This document shows positions 1 to 10,619 of a DNA stretch of 64,000 nt, piece by piece. The notes under the pieces were generated by a model. It was given only the letters and a program-made list of their open reading frames with translations, was not told where the DNA came from and did no database searches. The DNA is taken from positions 1-64,000 of the forward strand of contig NZ_JACDNT010000005.1 of assembly GCF_017656475.1 (NCBI RefSeq). Reading direction: 5' to 3'. The translations under genes and the position numbers were made by a program. This stretch comes from Archaeoglobus sp. Lineage in GTDB: Archaea; Halobacteriota; Archaeoglobi; Archaeoglobales; Archaeoglobaceae. The number at the start of each line of letters is the position of its first letter. The stretch's first letter is position 1.

Positions 1-41
1 TTATGCTGTACTACAACCGATTGAGGTGGTGTTTGTGTTAA

Positions 42-353
42 GTGGACAGGTCCCTTATTCCATCCGAAAAATACATTTTCTGGCATGAAGCATTCGAAAA
101 CACCCATGTGCTTGCGTGGAACCTCTCGGAGGTCGGAGAACTGCCCGGTTTTCCCTACTTTGCCAATGAAAACTTCGTTGTAACTGGAAAGGATGGCGTT
201 CTTCACTGCTACTCTCTGAAAGACCTGCACGAAGTATGGAATGTAGAGCGGAACGATATTGGGTATGTAAAGCTAAGCGACGATGGAAAAGTTCTGCTTG
301 TTTCTGGAGAGACGGGTGGCTTTTATCTTTATACAGCAGTAAATATTTTATAA
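42..353 (+). CDS. hypothetical protein, beta-propeller-like C-terminal fragment, possibly truncated
   Basis: 103 aa ORF with a repeat-like pattern (NFVVTGKDGVLHCYSLKDLHEVW; DDGKVLLVSGETGGFYLY); close to the window edge. Confidence 0.45.
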   Translation: MDRSLIPSEKYIFWHEAFENTHVLAWNLSEVGELPGFPYFANENFVVTGKDGVLHCYSLKDLHEVWNVERNDIGYVKLSDDGKVLLVSGETGGFYLYTAVNIL

Positions 354-781
354 AAATTTTTTATTAAGTTTAGTTTTTGAATTTTCTTTCTGACTGTTCA
401 TTGCTACCCATATTTTTGATATTTTTCTCCCCTCAGAGGCTTTGGGACAAAACTACTCCCTCCCCCCTTTGGCATCTCAAAATGTTTTGCATGACATTTT
501 AATTTCTATCGAACATTATAAAAATCTTACGCTGTGTTTTTGCTGATATAACTTTTCTTCATTCTATTTTACCCTGAATTATGGTACCAGACACATAGAT
601 GGAGAAATAAAGCCGGAGATTCGTTATTGTTTTAGAATTGTGCGCAAAACCTATATTCAGAGATAGACAAATTTTAACTATAACAGAGGCTGAATAAAAC
701 GCTTCAAAAAGGTATTGGTGAATTTTGTCCCAAAACCCCCCTCAGAACCAGAATTATTATAGTGCCTAAAATTTTTAACCT

Positions 782-1744
782 ATGCTGGTTAAGAGATTAA
801 CTATGCAGGAAGTCCTCGAAGCTGCAGAGAAGATCAAAAGCATGGAAGTGAGGGGGGCAGCGAGAATTGCCAAATTTGCCGCTGAAACGCTAATGAAGTT
901 TGCCGAAAGAGCTTCTGGCGAGAGGTTTGATGAGGAGATGAGATTGGCAGCTGACACACTTCTCAAAACACGCCCCACGGCCGTTAGCCTTTATAACGCC
1001 ATAAACTATGTCATGCGTTACAGCGGCGAAAGCGTTGATGAGAAGAGGCAGAGTGTTATAAGGAGGGCGAAGGAGTTCGTTAACTGGGTTGAGACCGCGC
1101 AGAGAAAAATCGGTGAGATTGGGGAGAAGAGGATAAAGGACGGTTACACTATAATGACTCACTGCAACTCCTCCGCTGCTTTGTCAGTGATAAAGAGAGC
1201 TCATGAGAATGGAAAGGACATTAGGGTCATAGCCACCGAGTCGAGGCCAAGGTGGCAGGGGCATATAACGGCTAGGCAGTTAAGGGAGGCAGGGATTGAC
1301 GTGACTTTAATCGTTGACTCTGCTGTAAGATATTTCATCGACGACGTGGACTGTGTTGTGGTTGGAGCTGACACGATAACTGCCAATGGAGCTTTGATAA
1401 ACAAAATCGGCACTTCACAAATTGCTCTTGCAGCAAAGGAGGCGAGAGTCCCGTTTATGGTCGCCGCTGAGACATACAAGTTTAGCCCAAAAACGCTCTT
1501 CGGAGAGCTTGTTGTTATCGAGGAGAGGGATGCAAGGGAAGTTGCTCCGGAAGAACTGCTGAAGCTTGGAGTGAAGGTGAGAAATCCGGCTTTCGATGTC
1601 ACTCCGAGGGACTACATTGACGTTATCATTACGGAAATCGGTGCAATCCCGCCTGAAATGGCCTACATAGTGATTACAGAAAGGTTGGGCTATGCCGGAA
1701 TAGAGGAGGAGGAAATAACGCTGAATTCAAGGCACTTCGATTAG
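782..1744 (+). CDS. eIF-2B alpha/beta/delta-family protein, probable ribose-1,5-bisphosphate isomerase
   Basis: 320 aa; motifs MEVRGAARIA, ILTHCNSSAA-like (IMTHCNSSAA), ESRPRWQG, VVVGADTITANGALINKIGT. Confidence 0.85.
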   Translation: MLVKRLTMQEVLEAAEKIKSMEVRGAARIAKFAAETLMKFAERASGERFDEEMRLAADTLLKTRPTAVSLYNAINYVMRYSGESVDEKRQSVIRRAKEFVNWVETAQRKIGEIGEKRIKDGYTIMTHCNSSAALSVIKRAHENGKDIRVIATESRPRWQGHITARQLREAGIDVTLIVDSAVRYFIDDVDCVVVGADTITANGALINKIGTSQIALAAKEARVPFMVAAETYKFSPKTLFGELVVIEERDAREVAPEELLKLGVKVRNPAFDVTPRDYIDVIITEIGAIPPEMAYIVITERLGYAGIEEEEITLNSRHFD

Positions 1745-1750
1745 CTATCT

Positions 1751-2647
1751 TTGATGCAAAAAATTGCGAAAACTTTTTTGACGCCACCACGAATTTTCAA
1801 TGTGAACAAAATCCGGGCATTAATTGAGGTGACCAAGCCGAAGCAGACTTTCCTTCTGATGATTACTTTCTTAGTCTCCTATATCGTCGCCCGCGGTGGG
1901 GCGGACTTCAATTTCCTCATTGCTACATTATCAATGTGGCTGGCCATTTCCGGAACAACTGCAATCAACATGTGGCTTGACAGGGATATTGATTCTATAA
2001 TGCCCCGAACGAGGCAAAGGCCTGTCCCGGCAGGAATTTTGAAACCTTCAGAGTGCGCTGCCTTCGGTGCAGGGATTTTTGCCATCGGTCAGACACTTGG
2101 ATTCCTGGTAAGCTTCGAGTTTGCTCTTGTAGTCTTCCTCGGCCTCTTCTTTGACATCGTCGTTTACACAATTCTTCTAAAGAGAAGGAGTCCCTACTCT
2201 ATCATCTTGGGTGGGTTTGCAGGTGCGATGCCAGCCTTGGCAGGATGGGTTGCGGTGCAGGGCTTCACCTTGCCCGGATTCATAATTGCAGCAATCGTTC
2301 TCCTCTGGATTCCCTCTCACATCTGGTACATTTCAATGCACTACGAGGAGGATTACAGGCTGGCCAACATTCCAATGTATCCTCTTGTGGTGGGGATGGA
2401 GAGAGCTTCGTGGATGATAGTCCTCGCCACCGCTGCGATGCTTGTCTTAGCTGCCAGCCTCTACATCCTACTACCGCTTGGGGTTTTCTATCTCGTTATA
2501 TCCACTTCTGCGGTGGCATTTTTCCTTTTAAAGGCGATAAAGTTTGCTCTCTCTCCTGACAGAGTTAAGGCAAGGAAAATGTACAAGCTTGCGAGCATAA
2601 CTCTCGGCCTGGTATACTTTTCACTTCTTCTGGGCGTATTTTTATAA
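1751..2647 (+). CDS. UbiA-family prenyltransferase, protoheme IX farnesyltransferase-like
   Basis: 298 aa, multiple TM segments; NMWLDRDIDSIMPRTRQRPVPAG motif. Confidence 0.88.
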   Translation: MMQKIAKTFLTPPRIFNVNKIRALIEVTKPKQTFLLMITFLVSYIVARGGADFNFLIATLSMWLAISGTTAINMWLDRDIDSIMPRTRQRPVPAGILKPSECAAFGAGIFAIGQTLGFLVSFEFALVVFLGLFFDIVVYTILLKRRSPYSIILGGFAGAMPALAGWVAVQGFTLPGFIIAAIVLLWIPSHIWYISMHYEEDYRLANIPMYPLVVGMERASWMIVLATAAMLVLAASLYILLPLGVFYLVISTSAVAFFLLKAIKFALSPDRVKARKMYKLASITLGLVYFSLLLGVFL

Positions 2648-2670
2648 ACAAGCCATTCTTACTTAAGCTG

Positions 2671-4032
2671 ATGTGGAGCATTCTTAAGGCGGTCCGTGAA
2701 AATCCGGAAATTCTTTACGAATCTCAAGGAAGAAGAGGTTTGAGTGTTGAAATTGTTGATAGGGCAGTAGAACTTGACAGGAAGTGGAGAGAGAAGCTTA
2801 AGGAAGTGAATCAGCTAAGAAAGCGGAGAAACGAGCTTGCACGCAAGGTGAAGGAGGCGAAGGGTGAGGAGAGGGCGAAAATTATAGAGGAGGCAAAGGC
2901 TATCTCAGAAGAGGTTAAAAGGGCGGAACAGGAGCTTAAGAAGCTTGAGGCTGAGCTTGAGGAAGTTCTGCTTTCCATTCCGAACATAATTCATGAGACC
3001 GTTCCAATTGGGAAGGATGATACAGAGAACGTGCCGATAAAGTACTGGGGGAAGGCGAAAGTCTACTTTGAAGATGTTGATTCTTTTGTCGAGATGACTG
3101 GTGGTATGGCGGAGTATGAGGTGACTGATGTAAAGCCCGTTGGCCACGCTGATGCTGTTGAAATTTTCGGCTGGGCTGACCTCGAAAGGGCGGCGAAGGT
3201 TGCGGGAGCGAGGTTTTACTACTTGCTGAACGACCTCGTCTGGCTTGATTTTGCTTTGATGATGTACGCTCTCGATTATCTCAAGAAGACGGGATTTACA
3301 GTCGTCAATCCACCTTATATGATGCGAAGAGAGGCCTACAGCGGAGTTACAGCCTTCAGCGACTTTGAAGAGGTGATATACAAGGTTGAGGATGATGACC
3401 TCTACCTCATAGCGACGAGCGAGCATCCTCTCGCTGCAATGCACATGAAGGAAGTTCTTGAGGAGCGAGAGTTACCTCTGCTCTATGCCGGAGTCTCCCC
3501 CTGCTTCAGAAAGGAGGCTGGAGCGCATGGAAAGGACACGAAGGGAATATTCAGAGTCCACCAGTTCAACAAGGTCGAGCAGTTCGTCTTCTGCTTGCCG
3601 GAACAAAGCTGGGACTGGCATGAGAAGCTTTTGGAAAATGTGGAGAAGCTGTGGCAGGGGTTAGGCATTCCGTATAGAATCGTGAACATCTGCACTGGAG
3701 ATCTGGGAATTGTTGCTGCCAAAAAGTACGACCTTGAGGCGTGGATGCCTGCTCAGGGCAAATACAGAGAGATGGTTTCCTGCAGCAACTGCACGGACTG
3801 GCAGAGCTACAGACTCAACATAAGGTTTGCAGAGGAGAGAGGTAAGCCGAGCAAGGGATTTGTCCACACTCTAAACTCTACGGCAATTGCAACTACAAGG
3901 GCAATCACAGCCATAATCGAGAACTTCCAGCAGGAAGATGGAAGGGTTGAGATTCCAAAAGTGCTGAGAAAATATCTCGAGCCCATTGAATCCGCACCCA
4001 AGGACTTCATCCTTCCCGCAAAAACTCAGTAG
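2671..4032 (+). CDS. serS: seryl-tRNA synthetase
   Basis: 453 aa; N-terminal coiled-coil arm; class II motifs (SPCFRKEAGAHGKDTKGIFRVHQFNKVEQF; NSTAIATTRAITAIIENFQ). Confidence 0.97.
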   Translation: MWSILKAVRENPEILYESQGRRGLSVEIVDRAVELDRKWREKLKEVNQLRKRRNELARKVKEAKGEERAKIIEEAKAISEEVKRAEQELKKLEAELEEVLLSIPNIIHETVPIGKDDTENVPIKYWGKAKVYFEDVDSFVEMTGGMAEYEVTDVKPVGHADAVEIFGWADLERAAKVAGARFYYLLNDLVWLDFALMMYALDYLKKTGFTVVNPPYMMRREAYSGVTAFSDFEEVIYKVEDDDLYLIATSEHPLAAMHMKEVLEERELPLLYAGVSPCFRKEAGAHGKDTKGIFRVHQFNKVEQFVFCLPEQSWDWHEKLLENVEKLWQGLGIPYRIVNICTGDLGIVAAKKYDLEAWMPAQGKYREMVSCSNCTDWQSYRLNIRFAEERGKPSKGFVHTLNSTAIATTRAITAIIENFQQEDGRVEIPKVLRKYLEPIESAPKDFILPAKTQ

Positions 4033-5117
4033 AGCCTTATAAACTTCTCGAAAGGTGTGAGGACTTCACAATCTTTTTCTCTCACAACAACAGTATCTTC
4101 AACTCTTACACCTCCAATTTTGGAGTAGTACAGCCCAGGCTCAACGGTAACCACCATCCCCTTCTTCAGCTCAACGCTAAGCTCACTAATCCTCGGCTCT
4201 TCGTGCACTTCAAGTCCTATTCCGTGCCCCGTGGAGTGTATGAACCCTTCTCCTTTCTCTGTCTTGAAACCGTAGTTGTTGAGCACGTCCTTCACCAGCT
4301 GGTGAACATCTCTCGCATCAACCCCGTTTTTTATCATCCCAATCGCCTTTTCCTGCGCATCAACCACAGCTTTGTACATCTCCTCAAGCTCGACATTTTT
4401 CCTCAAAAAAATCGTTCTCGTAAAGTCGGAGTAGTAAAGATGCTCAATGCTCTTCGGAAAGACATCGAGAACTACGTGATCCTTTATATCCCCCTTTCCA
4501 ATCTCGTGGGGGTCGGAGGAGGCTTTTCCCGATGATGCTATTGTATTCTCCGCCAAATACCCCTCAGAAAACAGCTTAACCTCAACCGCTCTCCTCAACT
4601 CCTCGCAGGTTTTAAAGTTGAAGTTCTCCACTGCCCATTTAACACATCTAAGGATTGCGTTGCTCGTGTCCCTTATTTTCTCAATTTCAGAAGAGCTTTT
4701 AATAACTCTCAGCTTTGTGAAAGGGTTCTTTACGACCTCAGCCTGGAAGTGCTTCATTAGCTCAAAGGAGATATAAGTTGGCAGCTCTTCCGGGAGAAGG
4801 AGCTTCCTGCATCTCCCTTCCTTCAAAACCGACACCAGAATGTCCAGATACGCCTTCTTTGCGTCTTTCGTCTCCTTCAGTTTATCCATGTATCCGAGGT
4901 CGTTGAGCGAAACAACTTCCTTAACTCTGCTCTCCCTCTCCGCCCTCCTCTTTTCCATTTCAGGGACAATAAGGATGTCAGAACCGTCAATACCTGCGAT
5001 ATACGTTAGGGGGTCGTATGTTTTGAATTTCGTCACGTAGTAGAAGTTCGCGTCGTTGCTTGAACCATGGAGAATTATGAAGTCAGCATCGTGCTCTCTG
5101 AGAAATTTGGCAATCAT
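4026..5117 (-). CDS. pepQ: Xaa-Pro dipeptidase / M24 aminopeptidase
   Basis: 363 aa; M24 motifs STGHGIGLEVHEEPRIS and VTVEPGLYY. Confidence 0.9.
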   Translation of the reverse strand: MIAKFLREHDADFIILHGSSNDANFYYVTKFKTYDPLTYIAGIDGSDILIVPEMEKRRAERESRVKEVVSLNDLGYMDKLKETKDAKKAYLDILVSVLKEGRCRKLLLPEELPTYISFELMKHFQAEVVKNPFTKLRVIKSSSEIEKIRDTSNAILRCVKWAVENFNFKTCEELRRAVEVKLFSEGYLAENTIASSGKASSDPHEIGKGDIKDHVVLDVFPKSIEHLYYSDFTRTIFLRKNVELEEMYKAVVDAQEKAIGMIKNGVDARDVHQLVKDVLNNYGFKTEKGEGFIHSTGHGIGLEVHEEPRISELSVELKKGMVVTVEPGLYYSKIGGVRVEDTVVVREKDCEVLTPFEKFIRLY

Positions 5118-5245
5118 GAAGAAAAGTACGAAGACCTGGTTAAAAGTTTTGGCCAGTTAAAATTTTGTAACGTAAATTTCAGAACATACCAAAATTTTCT
5201 TATACTCATGATTAGGTTGAGTATCAATGATATTAGAGAGGTGGT

Positions 5246-6862
5246 TTGATGAGTGAGGCGTATAACTACCAGCTTTTGCTGAAACACATTCTTGAGAGCG
5301 GTGTGACCTATGCACCGAAGCAGGAGATAGTTTACAGAGATTTGAGGAGGTTCACGTACAGGGACATCTATGAGAGAGTGCACAGGCTTGCAAGTGCGCT
5401 GGAGGAGCTTGGCGTGAAGAAGGGAACGAAAGTTGCGGTTCTTGACTGGGACAGCAACCGCTATCTCGAATGTTACTTTGCTATCCCGATGATGGGGGCT
5501 GTTCTGCATACGGTAAACGTAAGACTGAGCCCTGAGGATCTCCTCTACACAATGCAGCATGCAGAGGATGAGGTTGTTCTTGTTTACAAGGACTTTGTAC
5601 CGCTTGTTGAATCAATTTCAGACAAACTTGATACTGTGAAAAATTATGTCGTTATGACCGACGACACTATGCCTGAGACAAAGCTCACTGACATAGAGTA
5701 CGAGGAGATGCTGAAAAAGGCGAGTCCTAACTATGAATTCCCGGACTTCGACGAGAACACCATGGCAACCTTGAGCTACACTACAGGCACAACGGGGAGA
5801 CCCAAGGGTGTCTGGTTCACCCATAGAAAACTTGTCCTACATACTTTAGCGGGGAGTGTTGCACTTACTGGTATCCGTTCTCCTCTCCGCCTGACTGGAG
5901 ATAACGAGGTTTACATGCCCCTTACCCCAATGTTCCATGTCCATGCTTGGGGAGTACCGTATATGAGCTGGCTTCTTGGCCTCAAACATGTCTATCCTGG
6001 GAGATATGAACCTCAAATGATTGCAAAGCTTGTGCTGACTGAAAAGGTTACCTACAGCCACTGTGTCCCGACAATTCTGCAGATGATCGTTGATAACCTC
6101 CCCGAAGGTTTCAAGTTCCCAGGCTGGAAGGTTCTTATTGGCGGAGCGAAGCTCCCGAAAGGTCTTGCATTAAGAGCGAGAGAGAAGGGAATATACACAA
6201 TGGCTGCATACGGTATGTCGGAAACTTGCCCAGCTTTGACAGGAGGCTTTCTGAAGCCACACCTGCTTGATGTTGATGAGGAAACGAAGGTCGAACTTTC
6301 GATAAAGACTGGCATTCCATTCCCCTTGGTTTACGTTAGAGTCGTGCACGAAGACTTCACGGACGTCAAGCCTGACGAGCAGGACATGGGAGAGGTAGTT
6401 GTGAGGGCACCTTGGCTTACTGACAGCTACCTCAAGGATCCGGAAAAGACGAAGGAGCTCTGGGAGGGAGGCTGGCTGCACACCGGAGATATCGCCGTCA
6501 TGGACGAGGAAGGATATATAACAATCGTTGACAGGCTGAAGGATGTCGTCAAGAGCGGAGGAGAGTGGATTTCAACACTGACTCTCGAAAACCTTCTGAG
6601 CCTGCATCCCAAGGTTAGAGAGGTTGCAGTTATTGGTGTGCCGGACGAGAAGTGGGGAGAAAGACCGCTTGCAATAATCGTCCCAATGCCCGGAGAAAAG
6701 CCAACACAAGAAGAGTTGAGGGAGCACCTAATGAAGTTTGTTGAGGAGGGCAAGATAACGAAGTGGGCAGTTCCGGACAGATTTGAGATCGTCGATGAGA
6801 TCCCCAAGACGAGCGTCGGCAAGATAGACAAGAAAGTCCTGAGGCAGATGTACTCCAGCTAA
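5246..6862 (+). CDS. AMP-binding acyl-CoA synthetase (medium-chain fatty acid-CoA ligase-like)
   Basis: 538 aa; SYTTGTTGRPKGVWFTHR, AAYGMSETCP, GWLHTGDIAVMDEEGYITIVDRLKD. Confidence 0.94.
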   Translation: MMSEAYNYQLLLKHILESGVTYAPKQEIVYRDLRRFTYRDIYERVHRLASALEELGVKKGTKVAVLDWDSNRYLECYFAIPMMGAVLHTVNVRLSPEDLLYTMQHAEDEVVLVYKDFVPLVESISDKLDTVKNYVVMTDDTMPETKLTDIEYEEMLKKASPNYEFPDFDENTMATLSYTTGTTGRPKGVWFTHRKLVLHTLAGSVALTGIRSPLRLTGDNEVYMPLTPMFHVHAWGVPYMSWLLGLKHVYPGRYEPQMIAKLVLTEKVTYSHCVPTILQMIVDNLPEGFKFPGWKVLIGGAKLPKGLALRAREKGIYTMAAYGMSETCPALTGGFLKPHLLDVDEETKVELSIKTGIPFPLVYVRVVHEDFTDVKPDEQDMGEVVVRAPWLTDSYLKDPEKTKELWEGGWLHTGDIAVMDEEGYITIVDRLKDVVKSGGEWISTLTLENLLSLHPKVREVAVIGVPDEKWGERPLAIIVPMPGEKPTQEELREHLMKFVEEGKITKWAVPDRFEIVDEIPKTSVGKIDKKVLRQMYSS

Positions 6863-8880
6863 GCTTTTTCAAACTCCTTCTCTATTTTTGATACATCGTA
6901 AATTTCCTCTTTTATTTTGGCGATTCTTTCCGATTTTGCCCACGAAACGTCGAGATTTCTGACAATTTCCACGATTCTTTCAATCTGCCTGAATATCTTG
7001 TCCCTGACCTCTTCATCCTCAATGTAAATTTCAGTAAAAGCCCTGATGGCTGCGAGTGGATTCCTTATTCTGTCAACGAGGTAAGCTAGCATTTTTATGT
7101 TCTCAACAAGCTGTTTGAGTAGCTCTTCTCTTCTTTCCTCATCTTCCATAGATTTGAAGGCAAATGCGATGTCGTCAATCAGTGTTTTCAGCAAAGACCG
7201 CATTTCCTCATCCACTCTTTTCACACACAGAAAGCCGTACGTTTTTTCGCCGTAACTTATTTCAATACATTCTCCCCCAATAGGTTTCTCTACAATTTTT
7301 GCGGAATAATCTGACAATGTCTCCTCTATCTTCTTCACAAGTTCTCCGCGGTCGCGTATCCTGACTATTGCTTCGTTAACTTCCACCATTTCTCTCAACA
7401 GCTTGTTCAGCTTTCGAAGTTCAGTTATCTCCTGCGCGATCACCAGGCAGTGCTTTTCACCCTTAACTTCAATCGGCAGGTAGAAGTTGATGAAGTATCT
7501 TCCACTCCTCTCATCTTCAAACTCAACAAGCGAATCTTCCTCGAGAGCTTTCTTGAGGTACATGAGCCTTCTTTCTGCAACATCTGCTGGAAAAATTTCA
7601 GATAAAGTTCTGCCTATCGGATTTTCCCCAATGCTTTTCACCATCGCTGGATTTGCTTCGACAAACCTCCCTTCTTTATCCAGAATCGCAATAAGGACAG
7701 GAGAATGCGTAAAAACTGCCCTGTATCTTTCTTCACTCTCCTTTATCTCTCTTTCCATCTTTATTTTCTCGGTGACGTCTGAGGCAATGGAAATGCCGTA
7801 AATCCTTCCTTTAGCATCCCTATAAATCGTGTTGCGCCACTCACACGTGATGGTTCTACCGTCTTTCGTTAAATTCTCGTTTATCGAGTGCGTGTAAATC
7901 TCTCCTTTGAGGATTCTTTTCGCAATTTGCCGCATTTTGCCCTTCAGCGGCTCTGGAACGAGGAGTTCAATGATATCTTTTCCAAGAACCTCTTCTTTTT
8001 TCCATCCAAAAATCACCTCTGCTCTCCTGTTCCAGTCTACGATCCTTGACTTATCGTCAAAAACGATAATAGCTAAGGGTGAGTAGTTGAAAACAGATCG
8101 GTATTTTTCCTCGCTCTCTTTTAGCCTCTCCTCCAGCTTAACCCTTTCAGTCACATCCCTGAAGTTCCCAACGAACCCTGTAACTTTGTTTCCTTCCCAC
8201 AGCAGCCTGACGTTGCCTTCAATAAATATTTCCTGTGAATCCTTTCGCTTGACCTTGAATAATAGTCCGGAAAGATTTTTTCTCTCCCTGAAAGCTTTGT
8301 TGTAGGCCCTGAATATCTCATCTGCCACTTCTTTGCTGAGTTTCAGGACTTCTGCAAAGTTCCTGCCTCTCACTTCTTCCCTAGAATAGCCAAAAGTTTC
8401 CTCAAACGCCTTGTTCACTTCAATAAAATTCCCTTCCAAGTCGGTCACGGCAATTATGTCGAGAGAGTTGTCGAAGAAATCCCTGTACCTCTCTTCTGTT
8501 CTTCTCCTTGCCGTAACATCTCGCAGAATGAGTAAAACCGCTCGTTTACCCCTGAAGGTGATGGGAGTTGGGTTCGTTTCGAACCAAACCTCTCTCCCAT
8601 AGGGAAGAATGAAAAGTTCTTCATACGGCTCAACTTCTTCACCTCTCATCACCTTGGACATTCTCTCTACCGCGATTGCCCGGTAGTCTGGGTGAATGAA
8701 TTCGACAAGTTTCTTCTCCATAAGGTCTTCTACGGAGACGTACTCTAAAGCTTTGGGATTAGCGTAAAGAACTCTTTCACCATCGTGAATAATGACAGGA
8801 TCCGGACTGCGCTCGACTATTATCTTCAAAGTCTCGTCATCGGCCTCTGTAATGTTTTTGCGTTTCAGGTCATCCTTCAC
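6859..8880 (-). CDS. multi-PAS sensory protein with degenerate histidine-kinase dimerisation region and no ATPase domain
   Basis: 673 aa; at least four PAS/PAC-like repeats; C-terminus VDRIRNPLAAIRAF where an H-box would be expected. Confidence 0.85.
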   Translation of the reverse strand: MKDDLKRKNITEADDETLKIIVERSPDPVIIHDGERVLYANPKALEYVSVEDLMEKKLVEFIHPDYRAIAVERMSKVMRGEEVEPYEELFILPYGREVWFETNPTPITFRGKRAVLLILRDVTARRRTEERYRDFFDNSLDIIAVTDLEGNFIEVNKAFEETFGYSREEVRGRNFAEVLKLSKEVADEIFRAYNKAFRERKNLSGLLFKVKRKDSQEIFIEGNVRLLWEGNKVTGFVGNFRDVTERVKLEERLKESEEKYRSVFNYSPLAIIVFDDKSRIVDWNRRAEVIFGWKKEEVLGKDIIELLVPEPLKGKMRQIAKRILKGEIYTHSINENLTKDGRTITCEWRNTIYRDAKGRIYGISIASDVTEKIKMEREIKESEERYRAVFTHSPVLIAILDKEGRFVEANPAMVKSIGENPIGRTLSEIFPADVAERRLMYLKKALEEDSLVEFEDERSGRYFINFYLPIEVKGEKHCLVIAQEITELRKLNKLLREMVEVNEAIVRIRDRGELVKKIEETLSDYSAKIVEKPIGGECIEISYGEKTYGFLCVKRVDEEMRSLLKTLIDDIAFAFKSMEDEERREELLKQLVENIKMLAYLVDRIRNPLAAIRAFTEIYIEDEEVRDKIFRQIERIVEIVRNLDVSWAKSERIAKIKEEIYDVSKIEKEFEKA

Positions 8881-8961
8881 TAATTTATGATTGCTTTTCC
8901 AATAGATAAGCTTTCTCCATTATCACAATGAAAGTCATCATGAACTAAACGTTGGTTATTA

Positions 8962-9159
8962 TTACTCATCATCAAAAATGAATATATCCTCTATTTTAAC
9001 ATTAAAAACCTTGGCTATCCTGTAGGCGAGCTTTAGCGATGGGTTGTATTTCCCCTTTTCAAGAAACACTATCGTTTCTCTTCTAACCCCAACCTTTTTT
9101 GCAAGCTCTTCTTGGGTCATATTGTGTTTAGCTCTGTATTCCTTTATTCTCGTCTTCAT
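8962..9159 (-). CDS. small XRE-family HTH regulator
   Basis: 65 aa; [39 protein letters not shown]. Confidence 0.9.
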   Translation of the reverse strand: MKTRIKEYRAKHNMTQEELAKKVGVRRETIVFLEKGKYNPSLKLAYRIAKVFNVKIEDIFIFDDE

Positions 9160-9203
9160 ACCACATCACTCTTAGTAGTTAAATTTGAAAGTTGAATACA
9201 CCT

Positions 9204-9565
9204 TTAAACAGCTCTCCTCGAATAGAAAGCGTAAAAGCCAATGTAAAGTATCAAGATGGTACAAACGGCAAATCCAAGAACGTAACCTGCATCATTTCCC
9301 ATGGCAATCAGCAATGCACTCAGCAGTGCGGCTGAGATGCTGAACAATTCGAGAGTTCTCCTTGATGCTCTCTCTGACACTCTTTCAATCCTTTCATCCT
9401 CCAGAACTCATCGACTCTTCCTCTTGCCGCTCTCAGCAATACAAGTGCTGCAATAACTGCGATTACTGCCAAATACGGTTGCTTGCTCTCCACAGCATAT
9501 CCCACAGTTCCGCCCAGCCCTACTGCCAATACAGTCCCAATTAACGCGAACTTCTTCCTGTCCAC
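9204..9565 (-). pseudogene. small DUF2178-like membrane protein gene with an apparent single-base frameshift
   Basis: N-terminal part is in ORF 9320..9565 (...RGRVDE); a second minus frame continues VLEDERIERVSERASRRTLELFSISAALLSALLIAMGNDAGYVLGFAVCTILILYIGFYAFYSRRAV*. Confidence 0.7.
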
Positions 9566-9758
9566 TCTCTCACCTCATTTGTTAGGTATTTCTAACATAA
9601 TGTTAGATGTTTTTAACATTTTCGCCTGCAACCCTTCCACACTCTGACAATCCCGTCCATAACTTGAACGGAGAAATAAGAGAAAAATTTAAATCCAGTC
9701 TAAGACATCCCAACTAAGTGACTTCAGAGTTTTCCAAAAAACGCGCTGTTGTGAGAGC

Positions 9759-10619
9759 ATGATGCTGGAAAAGTTGGAAGAAAGGAAAGAACAACTCGAA
9801 AAAGAGCTTCAGGATTTCATTAGGAGGAGAGATGAGCTGAATGCGGCTGCGAGGGAGTATGCGAACAAGAGAGACGAGCTAAACAAGAAAGTCAGAGAAA
9901 TGCTTGCAGCAACGAAGTCTGTGAAAGAAAAGAGAGACGAGCTGAATGCCAAGGTAAGGGAGATCAGGGCAAAGAGAAATGAGATTTTTAAGGAAGTGGA
10001 CGCGCTTTATAAAGAAGTCGACAAGCTGAGAAGGAGCATCGACAAGGGAGGTAGGCCGCTTGGAGAGATCGAGAAGGAGATAAGGAGGCTGGAGTTCAAG
10101 CAGCAGACTGCAGTTCTGACGATAGAAAAAGAGAGGGCTCTGGTAGAGAGAATCGCCAAGCTGAGGAAGGAGCTTGAGGAAAGGAAGGCTCAGCTTGAGA
10201 GGCACGAGGAGTTCAGGAGACTGATATCGAGAATAAGAGAGCTGAAGGATCAGGCAAGAGAATTGCTGAATGAGTTAAAAGCGTATGCCGAAGAGGCGGA
10301 CAAGTACCACGAGCAGCTAACCCAAATGTTCAGCGAGATCGACGAGACGAGGAAGCTGGCTGATGAAATGCATGAGAAGTTCATAGAAAGCAAGAAGGAA
10401 GCGGACAGATGTCACAACGAGGCGATAAAGAGGAGAAAGGATATCAAGGATCTTGAGAAGGTAATAAAGGCTTTGAAGTCGAAGCAGGTTAAGAGCAAGG
10501 AGCAGAGAGAGAAGGAAGAGCTGATAAGGAAAGCGAAGGAAATCTACGAGATGTTCAAGAGAGGAGAGAAAATTGAAACGGAGGATTTGCTCATACTGCA
10601 GAGGGCCGGGCTGATATAG
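9759..10619 (+). CDS. archaeal coiled-coil protein (COG1340-like)
   Basis: 286 aa, almost entirely charged heptad-like sequence. Confidence 0.8.
   Translation: MMLEKLEERKEQLEKELQDFIRRRDELNAAAREYANKRDELNKKVREMLAATKSVKEKRDELNAKVREIRAKRNEIFKEVDALYKEVDKLRRSIDKGGRPLGEIEKEIRRLEFKQQTAVLTIEKERALVERIAKLRKELEERKAQLERHEEFRRLISRIRELKDQARELLNELKAYAEEADKYHEQLTQMFSEIDETRKLADEMHEKFIESKKEADRCHNEAIKRRKDIKDLEKVIKALKSKQVKSKEQREKEELIRKAKEIYEMFKRGEKIETEDLLILQRAGLI

Noticed and set aside
10591-10619. 29-bp convergent overlap between the coiled-coil gene and iorB
   Set aside because: Small 3' overlaps are ordinary in compact archaeal genomes.
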